A DNA stretch of 50,807 nucleotides from Nostoc sp. FACHB-110 (GTDB lineage: Bacteria; Cyanobacteriota; Cyanobacteriia; Cyanobacteriales; Nostocaceae), in the NCBI RefSeq assembly GCF_014697425.1, contig NZ_JACJRU010000052.1:1-50807 (forward strand), read 5' to 3'. Each line of letters begins with the position of its first letter. Position 1 is the first letter of the stretch. The position numbers were made by a program, and so were the translations under genes. Positions 7,127-15,660 of this stretch are shown here, one piece after another. The notes beneath the pieces are model-generated. The model was not told where the DNA came from, searched no databases, and saw only the letters and a program-made list of their open reading frames with translations.

Positions 7127-8245
7127 TTAGCTTTGAGGCACTAAGCTTAGTAGTTCTTCAACGGTGAGGCTGCGTTTAGTTTTGACTGATTGATGGCGTA
7201 CTGCATCTAATACTGATTGAATTTCGGCTTGGCCGAGGGTAATACCGTGTTGTTGTAGTACGCTGAGTAGGAGATGGCGACCGGAATGTTTACCTACTAC
7301 TAAGCGTCGTTCCCAACCTACATCTTCTGGTGCAAATGGTTCATAGGTGATGGGGTTTTGCAGTACGCCATGAGCATGAATCCCTGATTCGTGTGCAAAG
7401 GTGTTTTCACCAACGATCGCTTTCCAAGGAAGAACGGGAAAGTTAGTGGCTTTGGAGACTAATTTTGATACTTCTACGAGTCTTTTGGTATCAATTCCTG
7501 TGGGTATATCGTAGAGATATTTGAGTCCCATGACTACTTCTTCTAAAGGTGCATTTCCGGCTCGTTCACCTATACCATTGACGGTGGTATTCACAGATAT
7601 TGCGCCAGCTTTCACACCGGCTAAGGTGTTCGCCAAGGCCATACCAAAGTCGTCATGTGTGTGCATTTCTATGACAATTGATAGGTGCGATACTAGATAG
7701 CTAACTTTTTTGTAGGTGGTTGTGGGGTCAAGGACTCCTACAGTATCACAGAAGCGAAACCGAAACGCGCCCCATTCTTGGGCAGATTGGGCAACTTCTA
7801 AGAGAAAGGATTCATCGGCTCTCGAAGAATCTTCGCCACCGACGGAGACAGATAAACCGCGATCGCAGGCAAAATTAATTGCATCTCGGAGTTTATCTAA
7901 GACTAACTGTCGTTTTCCTTTGAATTTAGCGGCTATCTGAATATCGGAGACAGGAACAGAAACATGAACTCTATCCAAACCACAATCGATAGATGCTTGG
8001 ATATCCGACAAATTCGCCCGATTCCAGCCGAGTAGTTTGGCATTTAATCCCAATTTGGCAATTCTTGTAATCGATTCGGCTTCTTCATGTCCCATTGCGG
8101 GAATGCCAACTTCTAATTCGTGGACACCTATAGAATCGAGTAGAGAGGCGATCGCAATTTTTTCCTCAACATTGAAGGCTATACCCGCCGCCTGTTCTCC
8201 ATCTCGCAAGGTTGTATCGTTAATGTAAATAACCTGATTGTTCAT
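7127..8245 (-). CDS. nifV: Homocitrate synthase NifV
   Basis: A 372-aa enzyme of the DRE-TIM (HMGL-like) family condensing acetyl-CoA and 2-oxoglutarate to homocitrate, the organic ligand of FeMo-co and FeV-co. The N-terminus has the signature NDTTLRDGEQAAG (residues 9-21) with the catalytic Arg and metal Asp. EMHTHDDFGMALANTLAGVKAGA gives the metal-binding His pair, here cited by HTHDDFG, and NGIGERAGNAPLEEV follows. Length fits NifV, shorter than LeuA, with no regulatory domain. It lies between the vnfR-like gene and vupA, all on the minus strand, suggesting supply of homocitrate for the alternative nitrogenase. The organism may have another nifV with its main nif genes. Confidence 0.9.
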   Translation of the reverse strand: MNNQVIYINDTTLRDGEQAAGIAFNVEEKIAIASLLDSIGVHELEVGIPAMGHEEAESITRIAKLGLNAKLLGWNRANLSDIQASIDCGLDRVHVSVPVSDIQIAAKFKGKRQLVLDKLRDAINFACDRGLSVSVGGEDSSRADESFLLEVAQSAQEWGAFRFRFCDTVGVLDPTTTYKKVSYLVSHLSIVIEMHTHDDFGMALANTLAGVKAGAISVNTTVNGIGERAGNAPLEEVVMGLKYLYDIPTGIDTKRLVEVSKLVSKATNFPVLPWKAIVGENTFAHESGIHAHGVLQNPITYEPFAPEDVGWERRLVVGKHSGRHLLLSVLQQHGITLGQAEIQSVLDAVRHQSVKTKRSLTVEELLSLVPQS

Positions 8246-8330
8246 AGTAAATAAATGACCAATGGTTTAACTCTGAGTAGAACGCGATGAAACAACAAAA
8301 CTATTTTCAGAAAAATTAAATCGCCTCCAA

Positions 8331-8364
8331 CCCTGTACGCTCTTGATTTGCAAGAAGTACAGGG
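8331..8364 (-). terminator. Hairpin between the vnfR-like gene and nifV
   Basis: CCCTGTAC at 8331-8338 pairs with GTACAGGG at 8357-8364, with an inner TCTTG/CAAGA pairing. No clear T run follows on the minus strand, so this may be a weak terminator, an attenuator or a processing site for the nifV transcript. Confidence 0.4.
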
Positions 8365-8425
8365 GTGTAGGGGAAAGGGAAAATTCCTTGATTGGGACTT
8401 CCCGCTACTTCTCACACAATCCCGA

Positions 8426-9613
8426 TTAAATAGTTGCGACAACTTCGCCAATGTCGCTAATGTCATAACCACCTAGAACTTCTAATTGTGATTGCACTAA
8501 TCGATGTCCTAGGATACTCAAAAATTGCTGGACTGGTGCTTCTTCTAAGTATTCTTTGAGAATCACCAAGTCATATCGTGCTTGATGCAAGGGGATAAAC
8601 CCCAAACCAAAAGCCGCCGCTACAGAAGCCGTACTCACCCCCGCATCAGCGATACCTGCGGCGATAGATAAGGCTACATCTTGATGGCTATGAACAATAT
8701 GCTCATATCCTTTAATTGCATTGGCTGATACCTGTTCTTCTTTGAGTTTGCGTTCTAAAAGCATCCGACTACCAGAACCCGGTTCACGGTTAATGATTGT
8801 GGCTTCTAGTTCCACCAAGTTAGATAAGGATTTGATTTCCATTGGGTTTCCTGGTGCAACAACTAGCCCTTCTTCCCAAATGCCCAAAGTAATTAAAACT
8901 GCACTTCTACCACCTAAAACTTCTCGCGCAAAAGGAATGTTATGTTCTCCTGTTTGCGGGTCGTACAAGTGCATCCCTGCAATGTGAACTTCACCCCGGT
9001 TTAAACTACGCAAGGCAGCCATACTATTAGCAAAGTGATAATGAACCCGTAGCTGGGGATGCCAGCGTTCGGTTGCCCTCGCTAAAAAGGAAATAACTGG
9101 CGTACAACCGGCGATGACAACTGTATTTTGCAGTTTGTCTAAATCATCAAGCAGGCTTACTTGGACTTTATTCGTATGTGTCTGACTCTCTGCTTTACCC
9201 TCCGGGTTCGACAGTTTGCTTATGCCGGGAAACCCGTCCACCGCAACTGTCTCACCGTCAGCAGGAATCATTTCCATCCGAAAAGCTTCCTTGCCCACGA
9301 GAGGATAAGCTATCCATTGACCACCAACCTTTGCTAGACTCACTCTCAGTTGTTGCCCAGTGGGGACTGGTTTAGCCAGAACTGCTTCAATTTCAGGTAA
9401 ATCATCTTCTAACCAAAATAAGTTTTCGACTTGACAACCCAGTGCTTTAGCTAAACGTAAAGTAATGGCGACAGAAGGCGCATATTGTCCAGATTCCACA
9501 CCACTAATCGTCTGACGGGTTACGCCAGCTATATTAGCCAAATCTTGCTGGCTCATGCCTAAACGGGTTCTGATCGATTTGATGTTGTTGCAGATATTGA
9601 TATCTAGCTTCAT
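8426..9613 (-). CDS. vnfR1: XRE-PBP oxyanion-responsive repressor, VnfR type (copy 1)
   Basis: A 395-aa protein: N-terminal XRE helix-turn-helix (RTRLGMSQQDLANIAGVTRQT, residues about 12-32, then ESGQYAPS) followed by a substrate-binding-protein-like domain with no signal peptide. The latter contains GEVHIAGMHLYDP, REPGSGSRMLLERKL and LGGYDISDIGEV, as in the PBP_like (PF12727) group related to molybdate-binding proteins. So this is a cytosolic metal-oxyanion sensor. Two such proteins, VnfR1 and VnfR2, are known repressors of V-nitrogenase genes when molybdenum is present in Anabaena variabilis. I take the start at 9613 because the paralogue aligns from MKxDxNxCNN; upstream frame to 9679 is possible. 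Which of the two copies corresponds to R1 is not decidable here. Confidence 0.82.
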   Translation of the reverse strand: MKLDINICNNIKSIRTRLGMSQQDLANIAGVTRQTISGVESGQYAPSVAITLRLAKALGCQVENLFWLEDDLPEIEAVLAKPVPTGQQLRVSLAKVGGQWIAYPLVGKEAFRMEMIPADGETVAVDGFPGISKLSNPEGKAESQTHTNKVQVSLLDDLDKLQNTVVIAGCTPVISFLARATERWHPQLRVHYHFANSMAALRSLNRGEVHIAGMHLYDPQTGEHNIPFAREVLGGRSAVLITLGIWEEGLVVAPGNPMEIKSLSNLVELEATIINREPGSGSRMLLERKLKEEQVSANAIKGYEHIVHSHQDVALSIAAGIADAGVSTASVAAAFGLGFIPLHQARYDLVILKEYLEEAPVQQFLSILGHRLVQSQLEVLGGYDISDIGEVVATI

Positions 9614-9656
9614 GAGACTATATCTACTCCGTGACAAGAAGCTACCACGAGCAAAT

Positions 9657-9854
9657 TTAATCTGCTGAGGTAATAACACAGCCTTCTACTATATGTTTGA
9701 GAAGACTAGTAATTAAGTTTAGATGACTGCATACATCTTCCATTACTTGCTGGGTTGCTATGTTCACAGCAAATAATTTGTCAGATGAATTGATTGCGAG
9801 TTGATTTACAAGTTTTGTTCCCCCTTGACGCAAGTTTAACATACATTTCGCCAA
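9657..9854 (-). CDS. Possible small protein upstream of vnfR copy 1
   Basis: An open frame of up to 65 codons, with possible starts at TTG 9854 or ATG 9842 (MLNLRQGGTKLVNQL). Composition looks coding-like (NSSDKLFAVNIATQQVMEDVC), but it contains no domain I recognise. It ends about 45 bases before the vnfR1 start. It could be a real small gene, a remnant, or leader sequence. Confidence 0.3.
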   Translation of the reverse strand: MAKCMLNLRQGGTKLVNQLAINSSDKLFAVNIATQQVMEDVCSHLNLITSLLKHIVEGCVITSAD

Positions 9855-10001
9855 AATAATTGCCTAATAAAAAACTTTTTATACCTCTATTTTCTATCAG
9901 TAATGTATATGTAGTTACAGAAATTTGTGACTTTTATACTTTTAACAAGCCAAGACCATCGAAACAAGTAAAAAAGCACGCAGAATTGTTGAGCTACACT
10001 G

Positions 10002-10385
10002 CTATATAACACTGACTGAATAGGCACGAACTGTTGAATCTACTGTCGCAATTATCAGACCATTTTGTAAGGCTTGACAGATAAGCATTCTGTCAAATGG
10101 ATCACGATGTAATAATGGCAATTTAGCCAGTTGAATCACACTACTTTCATCCAGAGCAAGACTGGCAATCTGATGAAGATCGCGCTGTTTGGGTAAATAC
10201 GTTTCCGGCTGTTCCGGCAGAGGTAGCTTACCCAACTGGTACTTAACAATTGCTTCCCAAATTGAAACTGAACTCAGATAGACATCATTGTCAGGATCAC
10301 GAATCGCATCCCGAACATCTGTTGACAACTGAGTATCACCACTAATGAACCATAAAAAGATGTGCGTATCCAGCAGAATCCTCAT
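10002..10385 (-). CDS. vapC: VapC-type PIN-domain toxin
   Basis: A 127-aa PIN-domain RNase: Asp in LLDTHIFLW (D6), Glu in SSVSIWEAIVK, Asp pair in LHRDPFDRMLICQA, and the final Asp in IIATVDSTV. All four acidic positions needed for the metal site are present, and length is normal, so the toxin looks active. The start overlaps the antitoxin stop by 4 bases (ATGA). The module is placed between the two vnfR paralogues and may help to retain the locus. Confidence 0.9.
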   Translation of the reverse strand: MRILLDTHIFLWFISGDTQLSTDVRDAIRDPDNDVYLSSVSIWEAIVKYQLGKLPLPEQPETYLPKQRDLHQIASLALDESSVIQLAKLPLLHRDPFDRMLICQALQNGLIIATVDSTVRAYSVSVI

Positions 10386-10618
10386 TTGGCCTCAAATGCA
10401 CTGAGAATATCTTCTGGCAAAGGAGCATCGAAATCATCTGGAACGGTAAACTCACCTGAACACAAACCAAATGGTCGCAATTGCTGATTACTGGCGATAG
10501 GTCTAAGTTCAGCGATCGCTTTATCTGCTCGAACAATTACAATTGTTTCACCTGCCTCCACTTGACGCAGATACTTGGAAGGATTGCGCTGAATTTCATC
10601 AACTGTCACGCTTAACAT
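10382..10618 (-). CDS. vapB: Phd/YefM-type antitoxin
   Basis: A 78-aa antitoxin with the Phd/YefM fold at the N-terminus (VTVDEIQRNPSKYLRQVEAGETIVI, cited by NPSKYLRQVEAGE) and a C-terminal toxin-neutralising tail (LPEDILSAFEAK). GAGGC stands upstream of the ATG. The stop overlaps the vapC start, so synthesis is coupled and the pair most likely represses its own promoter in 10619-10812. Confidence 0.88.
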   Translation of the reverse strand: MLSVTVDEIQRNPSKYLRQVEAGETIVIVRADKAIAELRPIASNQQLRPFGLCSGEFTVPDDFDAPLPEDILSAFEAK

Positions 10619-10812
10619 AAAAAGCCTCAGTATAAGCTCAAGGGATAATAATCTACCTGATTCAATTGTAAATGATGAGTCGTATGCTTCCAGCTAGTAC
10701 CTATTTTTCCGAATTACTGTATCATCAAATACAGATTTTTATGACTTTAATTTTATTAGTTGATCAAGCGATCAAAATTTCCCGAAGAAATTAAGAATCA
10801 TACTGTTTAACT

Positions 10813-12051
10813 TTAAACATTTGCTATGACTTCCCCAATATTGCTGGTGTCATAGCCGCCGAGAACCTCTAATTGCGATCGCACCGCCCGATGTCCCAGA
10901 ATATTGATAAATTGCTGTACTGGTGCTTGTTCCAAATATTCTTTTAAAATCACCAAGTCATACCGTGCTTGATGTAAAGGGATAAATCCCAACCCAAAAG
11001 CCGCCGCTATTGATGCGTTACTGATACCTGCATCAACCATACCCGAAGCTACAGAAAAGGCAACCTCTTGATGGTTGTGGGCGATACGGTCAAACTGTTT
11101 CACACTCTGAAATGGTACTCTTTGTTCTTGAAGCTTGCGTTCTAAAAGCGTCCGCCCCGCAGAACCCGCTTCATGAGTAATAATAGTTGCGCCAAATTCC
11201 ACTAAATCGGCAACGGTTTTCACTCCCATTGGGTTTCCTGGTGGGACTAATAATCCTTCTTGCCAAACTCCCAGAGTGATTAAAACTGCATTTCTGCCAG
11301 CTAAAGCTTCTTTCACAAAAGGAATATTATGTTCTCTAGATTTAGGATCGTATAAATGCATCCCCGCAATGTGAACTTCACCTTGGCACAGACTACGTAA
11401 AGCTTTTCTACTGTGGGCAAAACGATAATGAACTCGAAGTTTAGGATGCCAGCGTTCAGTGGCTTTTGCCAATACGGAAAGCACAGGTGTACAAGCAGCA
11501 ATCACGACTGTATTTTGCAATCTATCAATATCATCTAGCAGTCGCACCGAGACTTTATTGTTTTTGAAATGGCGTTGGGCTTCATCTTGGGAGTAAATGT
11601 TATTACTTTTTACCAAACCCTGTGCCACTGCTATCTCGGAAGATAATGAAAGTTCAGTGATGTTGGTGAACTTTTTAGCTGCAACTATCTCACCATCAGA
11701 TGGAATCATTTCAATCCGAAAAGCATCATTTCCCACAAGAGGATAAGCTATCCATTGTTCTCCCACCTTCGCCAAAGTAACTTGTGATGACTGTTCTGGA
11801 ACAACTGAACCGGCAATTGAAGCCTCAATTTCCGGGAAATCTTCATCTAGCCAGAACAAGTCCTCTACTTTGCAAGCAAGTGCTTTGGCTAAACGCAGAC
11901 ACATCGATATAGAAGGCGCATATTGCCCTGATTCTAAACTGCCAATGGTCTGGCGCGTGACACCAACGATGTTAGCCAAATCTTGCTGGCTCAAGTCTAA
12001 GCGAGTTCTAATTGACTTGAGGTTATTACAAAGATTCACATCCGTTTTCAT
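10813..12051 (-). CDS. vnfR2: XRE-PBP oxyanion-responsive repressor, VnfR type (copy 2)
   Basis: A 412-aa paralogue of the product at 8426-9613, clearly alike over its full length by eye: HTH with RTRLDLSQQDLANIVGVTRQT, then ESGQYAPS, GEVHIAGMHLYDP, HEAGSAGRTLLERKL and LGGYDTSNIGEV. An insertion of about 20 residues near residue 150 (SSEIAVAQGLVKSNNIYSQ) is the main difference. The lack of a signal peptide keeps the PBP domain in the cytosol. ATG 12051 (MKTDVNLCNN) is preferred by comparison with the other copy; ATG 12069 is possible. Expected to repress vnf/vup genes jointly with copy 1. Confidence 0.82.
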   Translation of the reverse strand: MKTDVNLCNNLKSIRTRLDLSQQDLANIVGVTRQTIGSLESGQYAPSISMCLRLAKALACKVEDLFWLDEDFPEIEASIAGSVVPEQSSQVTLAKVGEQWIAYPLVGNDAFRIEMIPSDGEIVAAKKFTNITELSLSSEIAVAQGLVKSNNIYSQDEAQRHFKNNKVSVRLLDDIDRLQNTVVIAACTPVLSVLAKATERWHPKLRVHYRFAHSRKALRSLCQGEVHIAGMHLYDPKSREHNIPFVKEALAGRNAVLITLGVWQEGLLVPPGNPMGVKTVADLVEFGATIITHEAGSAGRTLLERKLQEQRVPFQSVKQFDRIAHNHQEVAFSVASGMVDAGISNASIAAAFGLGFIPLHQARYDLVILKEYLEQAPVQQFINILGHRAVRSQLEVLGGYDTSNIGEVIANV

Positions 12052-12334
12052 CAGGCAGTATCTCTCCATTAGAAAAAGCCGCAGGGAAAAAAGTTAACCT
12101 ACCACGACAATCACAAAGGATTGAGGATTTGACGAGCGTTGTGGAAGGTTATGTTAGTGCTGAGAATATTTATCTGAATATTAGCAAGTATATCATACAG
12201 GTCGCAAATATTCTTAACAAAATTGTTGAAGAAGAATCCAGAAATCCGGGTTTAGGAGTCAGAACAAGAGCGTGGAGGATTTAGACCCGTTTATTCATTC
12301 GCCACTTGCACAGAATTTATATACTAATCAGGTT

Positions 12335-12685
12335 CTACTGTTCTAAATACTGTGATACCAACAATTGGAGTTCTAACCATAATACTGGGTCTTTTTGTTT
12401 TAATGTGGAGCAGCGATCGCGGATAATGCGTGTAGCATTCATACAAAGAGCGTTGGCTATTCCCATATCTTGGGCGACACTTCTAAAACTTCCGGTAAAA
12501 CCATTAACCGAAGCAAAAACTTGATGAGGAGCAAAAATCACAAAATATTGTAGAAGTTTTTGCGGTCTTCCCCAATAAGAGTAGACAAGTTCAACATGAC
12601 AATATGGCAGCAAAGCATTCAGTTCAGGACAGCGTTCTTTAACTACGGTAGTAAATTTTTCAACTAAGGTTTCTTCAGTCAGCAT
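12335..12685 (-). CDS. Conserved-looking 116-aa protein downstream of vnfH, unknown
   Basis: Starts at ATG 12685 (MLTEETLVEKFTTVVKERC), with AAGGAGC upstream; the longer frame to 12739 lacks support. The protein is soluble and compact, with HVELVYSYWG, LLQYFVIFAPHQVFASVNGF and a C-terminal helix LQLLVSQYLEQ. It has four Cys residues (ERCPEL, LPYCH, NALCMNA, RDRCSTL) but no standard Fe-S pattern. It begins 55 bases after the vnfH stop on the same strand, so it is likely cotranscribed with vnfH. I do not recognise a family. A nitrogenase accessory role is inference from position only. Confidence 0.7.
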   Translation of the reverse strand: MLTEETLVEKFTTVVKERCPELNALLPYCHVELVYSYWGRPQKLLQYFVIFAPHQVFASVNGFTGSFRSVAQDMGIANALCMNATRIIRDRCSTLKQKDPVLWLELQLLVSQYLEQ

Positions 12686-12739
12686 TATCAAAATGCTCCT
12701 TGATTTAGGATATGTGGGTGTAAGGATGTGGGGGAACAT

Positions 12740-13567
12740 TTAGACGCTCAAAACCCCCGAATTTACCAACAGCTTTTCTAACTGTTCATCAGATAAAGGT
12801 TTGGGAATGACAAAATTGGTGTTTTGGTCAATTGCTTTGGCTAGGTGACGATAATGCTGTGCTTGTTCGCAATGAGGTGCATACTCAATCACCGTCTGAC
12901 TATAAAATTCCGCTTGCTGTACAATGTTGTCTCTCGGAATAAAGGCAATCATTTGCGTTCCTAATTGTTCTGCAAAAGCCTGAACTAAATCATCTTCTTG
13001 CTCAATATTGCGAGAGTTGCAAATTAAACCTCCCAGTCGCACACCGCCAATAACCGCATATTTGTGAATCCCCCGACAGATATTGTTAGTGGTGTACATA
13101 GCCATAATTTCGCCAGAAGTAACGATATAAACTTCCTGCGCCTTTCTTTCCCGCATCGGCATGACAAAGCCACCGCACACCACACTACCCAAACCATCAT
13201 AAAAAGTGTAGTCAAGTTGGAGTTTGTCATCATAAGCACCCAGTTGTTCTAACAAGCCAATGGATGTAATGACACCCCTACCTGTACATCCCACCCCAGG
13301 TTCAGGGCCGCCAGATTCCACACAAAAGGTCTTACCCCAGCCTTCTTTGCATAAATCTTCTAAATGCAAATCGTCTGATTCTTGACGTAAGGTATCGAGT
13401 ACAATCTTGGGGTGCAGTCCTCCTAACAACAGCCGGGTAGAATCAGCCTTAGAATCACATCCAACCACCATCACTTTACGACCCATTTCAACTAACCCAG
13501 CTGTCATATTTTGAGTAGTCGTAGATTTACCAATGCCCCCTTTTCCATAAATAGCGATCTTCCGCAT
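12740..13567 (-). CDS. vnfH: Nitrogenase Fe protein-like (VnfH-like), atypical
   Basis: A 275-aa NifH-family protein, closest in style to VnfH (VLDTLRQE, YDDKLQLDYTFYD, NFVIPKPLSDEQLEKLL). Intact: P-loop YGKGGIGKST (residues 7-16), both Fe4S4 cysteines (C94 in GVGCTGRG, C131 in VVCGGF), Arg97, and D38/D42. Odd: the switch I motif GCDPKAD reads GCDSKAD, and the switch II motif DVLGDVVCGG reads DGLGSVVCGG, so the Asp equivalent to Azotobacter NifH Asp129, proposed as the base in ATP hydrolysis, is Ser128. This casts doubt on normal ATP-driven electron transfer. Start at ATG 13567 (MRKIAIYGKGG) fits NifH; ATG 13579 is 4 codons longer and also possible. Confidence 0.85.
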   Translation of the reverse strand: MRKIAIYGKGGIGKSTTTQNMTAGLVEMGRKVMVVGCDSKADSTRLLLGGLHPKIVLDTLRQESDDLHLEDLCKEGWGKTFCVESGGPEPGVGCTGRGVITSIGLLEQLGAYDDKLQLDYTFYDGLGSVVCGGFVMPMRERKAQEVYIVTSGEIMAMYTTNNICRGIHKYAVIGGVRLGGLICNSRNIEQEDDLVQAFAEQLGTQMIAFIPRDNIVQQAEFYSQTVIEYAPHCEQAQHYRHLAKAIDQNTNFVIPKPLSDEQLEKLLVNSGVLSV

Positions 13568-13896
13568 AAAAATCTCCAATCTTTTGGGCTGATATGTATG
13601 GGGTTTAAGTGAGGATAAAACCTATGTCTTCGCTAGTTAGAAGTTCGTTCTCAGCAAAATTTTAGTGTTGTTGAATGAAAATCCAAGTTTGCTTCACATA
13701 AAGCAGAAAATTCGCGTAATTTATTTAACTTAAGTGAAGCGTCAGTCACGCAAATTTACAAAAAATCAGACTTGCTTAAAAGTGAAATTTAATATTTAAA
13801 ATTTATCCCAAAACAAATAATAAACTCAAATAATATAATAATTAAAAATCTTACTTTTAGAAATTAAATTTACCTTGGAATATAATATAATTAAGT
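13568..13896. promoter_or_regulatory. Gene-free A+T-rich region upstream of vnfH
   Basis: About 330 bases between vnfH and the RHH-Mop gene. I see imperfect palindromes (ACTTAAGT near 13729, GCGTCAGTCACGC near 13739) that could be regulator sites, but no consensus that I can assign to VnfR. The stretch from 13790 on is almost pure A+T. Confidence 0.3.
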
Positions 13897-13897
13897 C

Positions 13898-13914
13898 AGA
13901 GGCTGACTGCCTCT
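13898..13914 (-). terminator. Hairpin at the end of the RHH-Mop gene
   Basis: AGAGGC at 13898-13903 pairs with GCCTCT at 13909-13914, overlapping the stop codon. On the minus strand it is followed by an A+T-rich stretch without a strong U tract, so the call is weak. Confidence 0.4.
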
Positions 13915-14422
13915 AGACATTTATCAATTGATTATTTATTGTTTTACTTTTACCTTTGTTAAAATTTCCCTTGCTGGCATTGCTTCTCCAATGATTGAGT
14001 TTTTTTTTAGCAATAACAATATTATTGGAGTTAATCACAGCATAAGCTTCGATACCTTCGATTAGTTCTAATTCATCTGCTACAGCATTAGTAATAACTG
14101 AAGTTAATTCTATTTCAGGATTAATCTTCAAAGTTAATTGCGTATTTTCTCCTAGACGAAGCACTTGCGTGACTACCCCTTGAATAATATTGCAAGAGTT
14201 AACTTCTATAGTATTTATAAAATTACTGCGAGTATATTTTTTTGGCTGCTTCTTGTTTGATTTTGATTTTAGCGATCGCGGCGTATCTTGATCAAGTCCT
14301 CGCACTAATTCCCGCAGAATCTCCGTCTTAGTACGTTGGGATCTTCTACACATTTGTTCCAAAATATCCCGTTCTTCCTGTGAAGCCTGAAATGTTATCC
14401 AGCCTTGTTCCTTTCTTGGCAT
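13913..14422 (-). CDS. Ribbon-helix-helix plus Mop/TOBE protein, candidate oxyanion regulator
   Basis: A 169-aa protein starting at ATG 14422 (MPRKEQGWITFQAS). Residues 7-46 read as a ribbon-helix-helix DNA-binding domain (WITFQASQEERDIL, TKTEILRELVRGL). A Lys-rich linker (KSKSNKKQPKK) leads to one Mop/TOBE domain at about 69-140 (NIIQGVVTQVLRLGENTQ, LTSVITNAVADELELIEG, AYAVINSNNIVIAKK), the fold that binds molybdate or tungstate in ModE, Mop and ModC. The longer frame up to 14527 is encoded by a dispersed repeat and is rejected. Upstream of vnfH on the same strand. I infer a Mo/V-responsive transcription factor; a storage role like Mop is the alternative. Confidence 0.72.
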   Translation of the reverse strand: MPRKEQGWITFQASQEERDILEQMCRRSQRTKTEILRELVRGLDQDTPRSLKSKSNKKQPKKYTRSNFINTIEVNSCNIIQGVVTQVLRLGENTQLTLKINPEIELTSVITNAVADELELIEGIEAYAVINSNNIVIAKKKLNHWRSNASKGNFNKGKSKTINNQLINV

Positions 14423-14480
14423 ATCATTTTTAACCGAAGGGTTTATTGATTTTGAGTGATTAGCAAAAACGATTTTTGAT

Positions 14481-14565
14481 ATATAGCGTTTCCAATTCAG
14501 ATGAGGTACAAAATCACCCCTCCCCAACTCTGGGTGTATTTCACCTGCTTGGGAATTGCTGTAAC
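14481..14565. repeat. GATGAGGTA dispersed repeat, copy 1
   Basis: Runs from TATAGCG to GCTGTAA with AGATGAGGTACA near its left end. Same family as the copies at 15661, 24442, 37518 and 43597. The interior (CACCCCTCCCC...) differs from the other copies. Confidence 0.6.
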
Positions 14566-15660
14566 TGTTTAAAACTTATCTACCTTGCTGCTGCTATCCT
14601 CATCAGTCGATTTAGCAAAGCTCTTAGGTATTTTGACTGTGAGCAAAACTCCACAAGTAAGCATTCCTATAGCGTAGTTGACTTGTGTGCAGGGCATTAA
14701 TTGGTGCAGACGAAGCATATTTCTCTAGCAATTATTTTAGCATAATGTTAACTTAACTTGCCAAGACGGCCAATTTGGTAAGCATTTTTACAAAATCTCC
14801 AATTTTTCCTAAAAATTTTTCATAGCAAGTAAATTAGCAAAATGTATGTTATGCTTGCATTAGAGAATAAAAAGTAGCAATAAACCTTCTTTCAGAATTA
14901 AAAGACTTAGCTATTTGTTTCCAAGGTGCTATTGATTTAGTTAAGTATTTTAATTTCTGAAGATGACAGTTTGAATAAACTTTCTACTTTACTAGTGGAG
15001 CTAGACAGAAGTTATAAAGACTGTAGTTTTAAGCTTGATGCTGTTTTGAGTAGAGGTTTCACTTATTTCATGTTGTTTAAATACAAATGAATCTACTCAA
15101 AATATCAGTTATGACAACAAGGCAATAATAAATTGCCCTGCTACAAATTTTTTGCTGATATGGGAATGAGGTAAATAGTTGACTCCATTCCTAATGTAGA
15201 GTTACTGTGATTGCTCTTTTTACTATCATTCCCTTATCTTTCCTTTTCCATCACAAAAGATGCAAGAGTCAATTTCACAATGAGAGTTTATCAAGTGCTG
15301 CTTCAAATGTATCTATAGGCATAATACAGCCTGAATATCTAGCTCTAAATTGTGTAAATTACTAACTGAAATTCTGCTGTATTTAACACAAAATAATTCA
15401 TGAAAGAAGTTCTTAAACTAGTGATAGCCTTAAACTTCTTGACCTGAATTAAATTTGGACTTAATGACAAGTATTTTATTCATCTCTGCTTCATCTCTAA
15501 AAACCAGTGTAAGAGATTTAAACACATCTATTGCCTATGCCCTCTTGCCCAAGCAAATAAATAAGTTATCAATCAAATAGAACTGCTATAGGACGAATAT
15601 TTGATTTAGGAAAAAATCAATACACTAAAAAAGATTTCTTTCCTACTCCCTGACTACATA
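14566..15660. other. 1.1-kb region without a convincing gene upstream of vnfE
   Basis: No frame with coding character runs through this A+T-rich stretch. A 26-codon minus-strand fragment near 15286-15365 (ending FEAALDKLSL) looks protein-like but is isolated between stops. The region may be an unusually long vnfE leader, as long, processed leaders are known for vnfDG of Anabaena variabilis, or the scar of lost genes. Confidence 0.5.

Noticed and set aside
8242..8472. 76-aa minus-strand frame between the vnfR copy and nifV
   Set aside because: It overlaps the end of the vnfR gene and the hairpin at 8331, and its sequence has no domain features.
14423..14527. N-terminal extension of the RHH-Mop protein
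   Set aside because: These codons come from the dispersed GATGAGGTA repeat; the RHH domain starts at MPRKEQG.
15286..15365. Short minus-strand protein-like fragment in the vnfE upstream region
   Set aside because: Only 26 codons between stops and no recognised homologue; mentioned in the region entry, not called as a gene.
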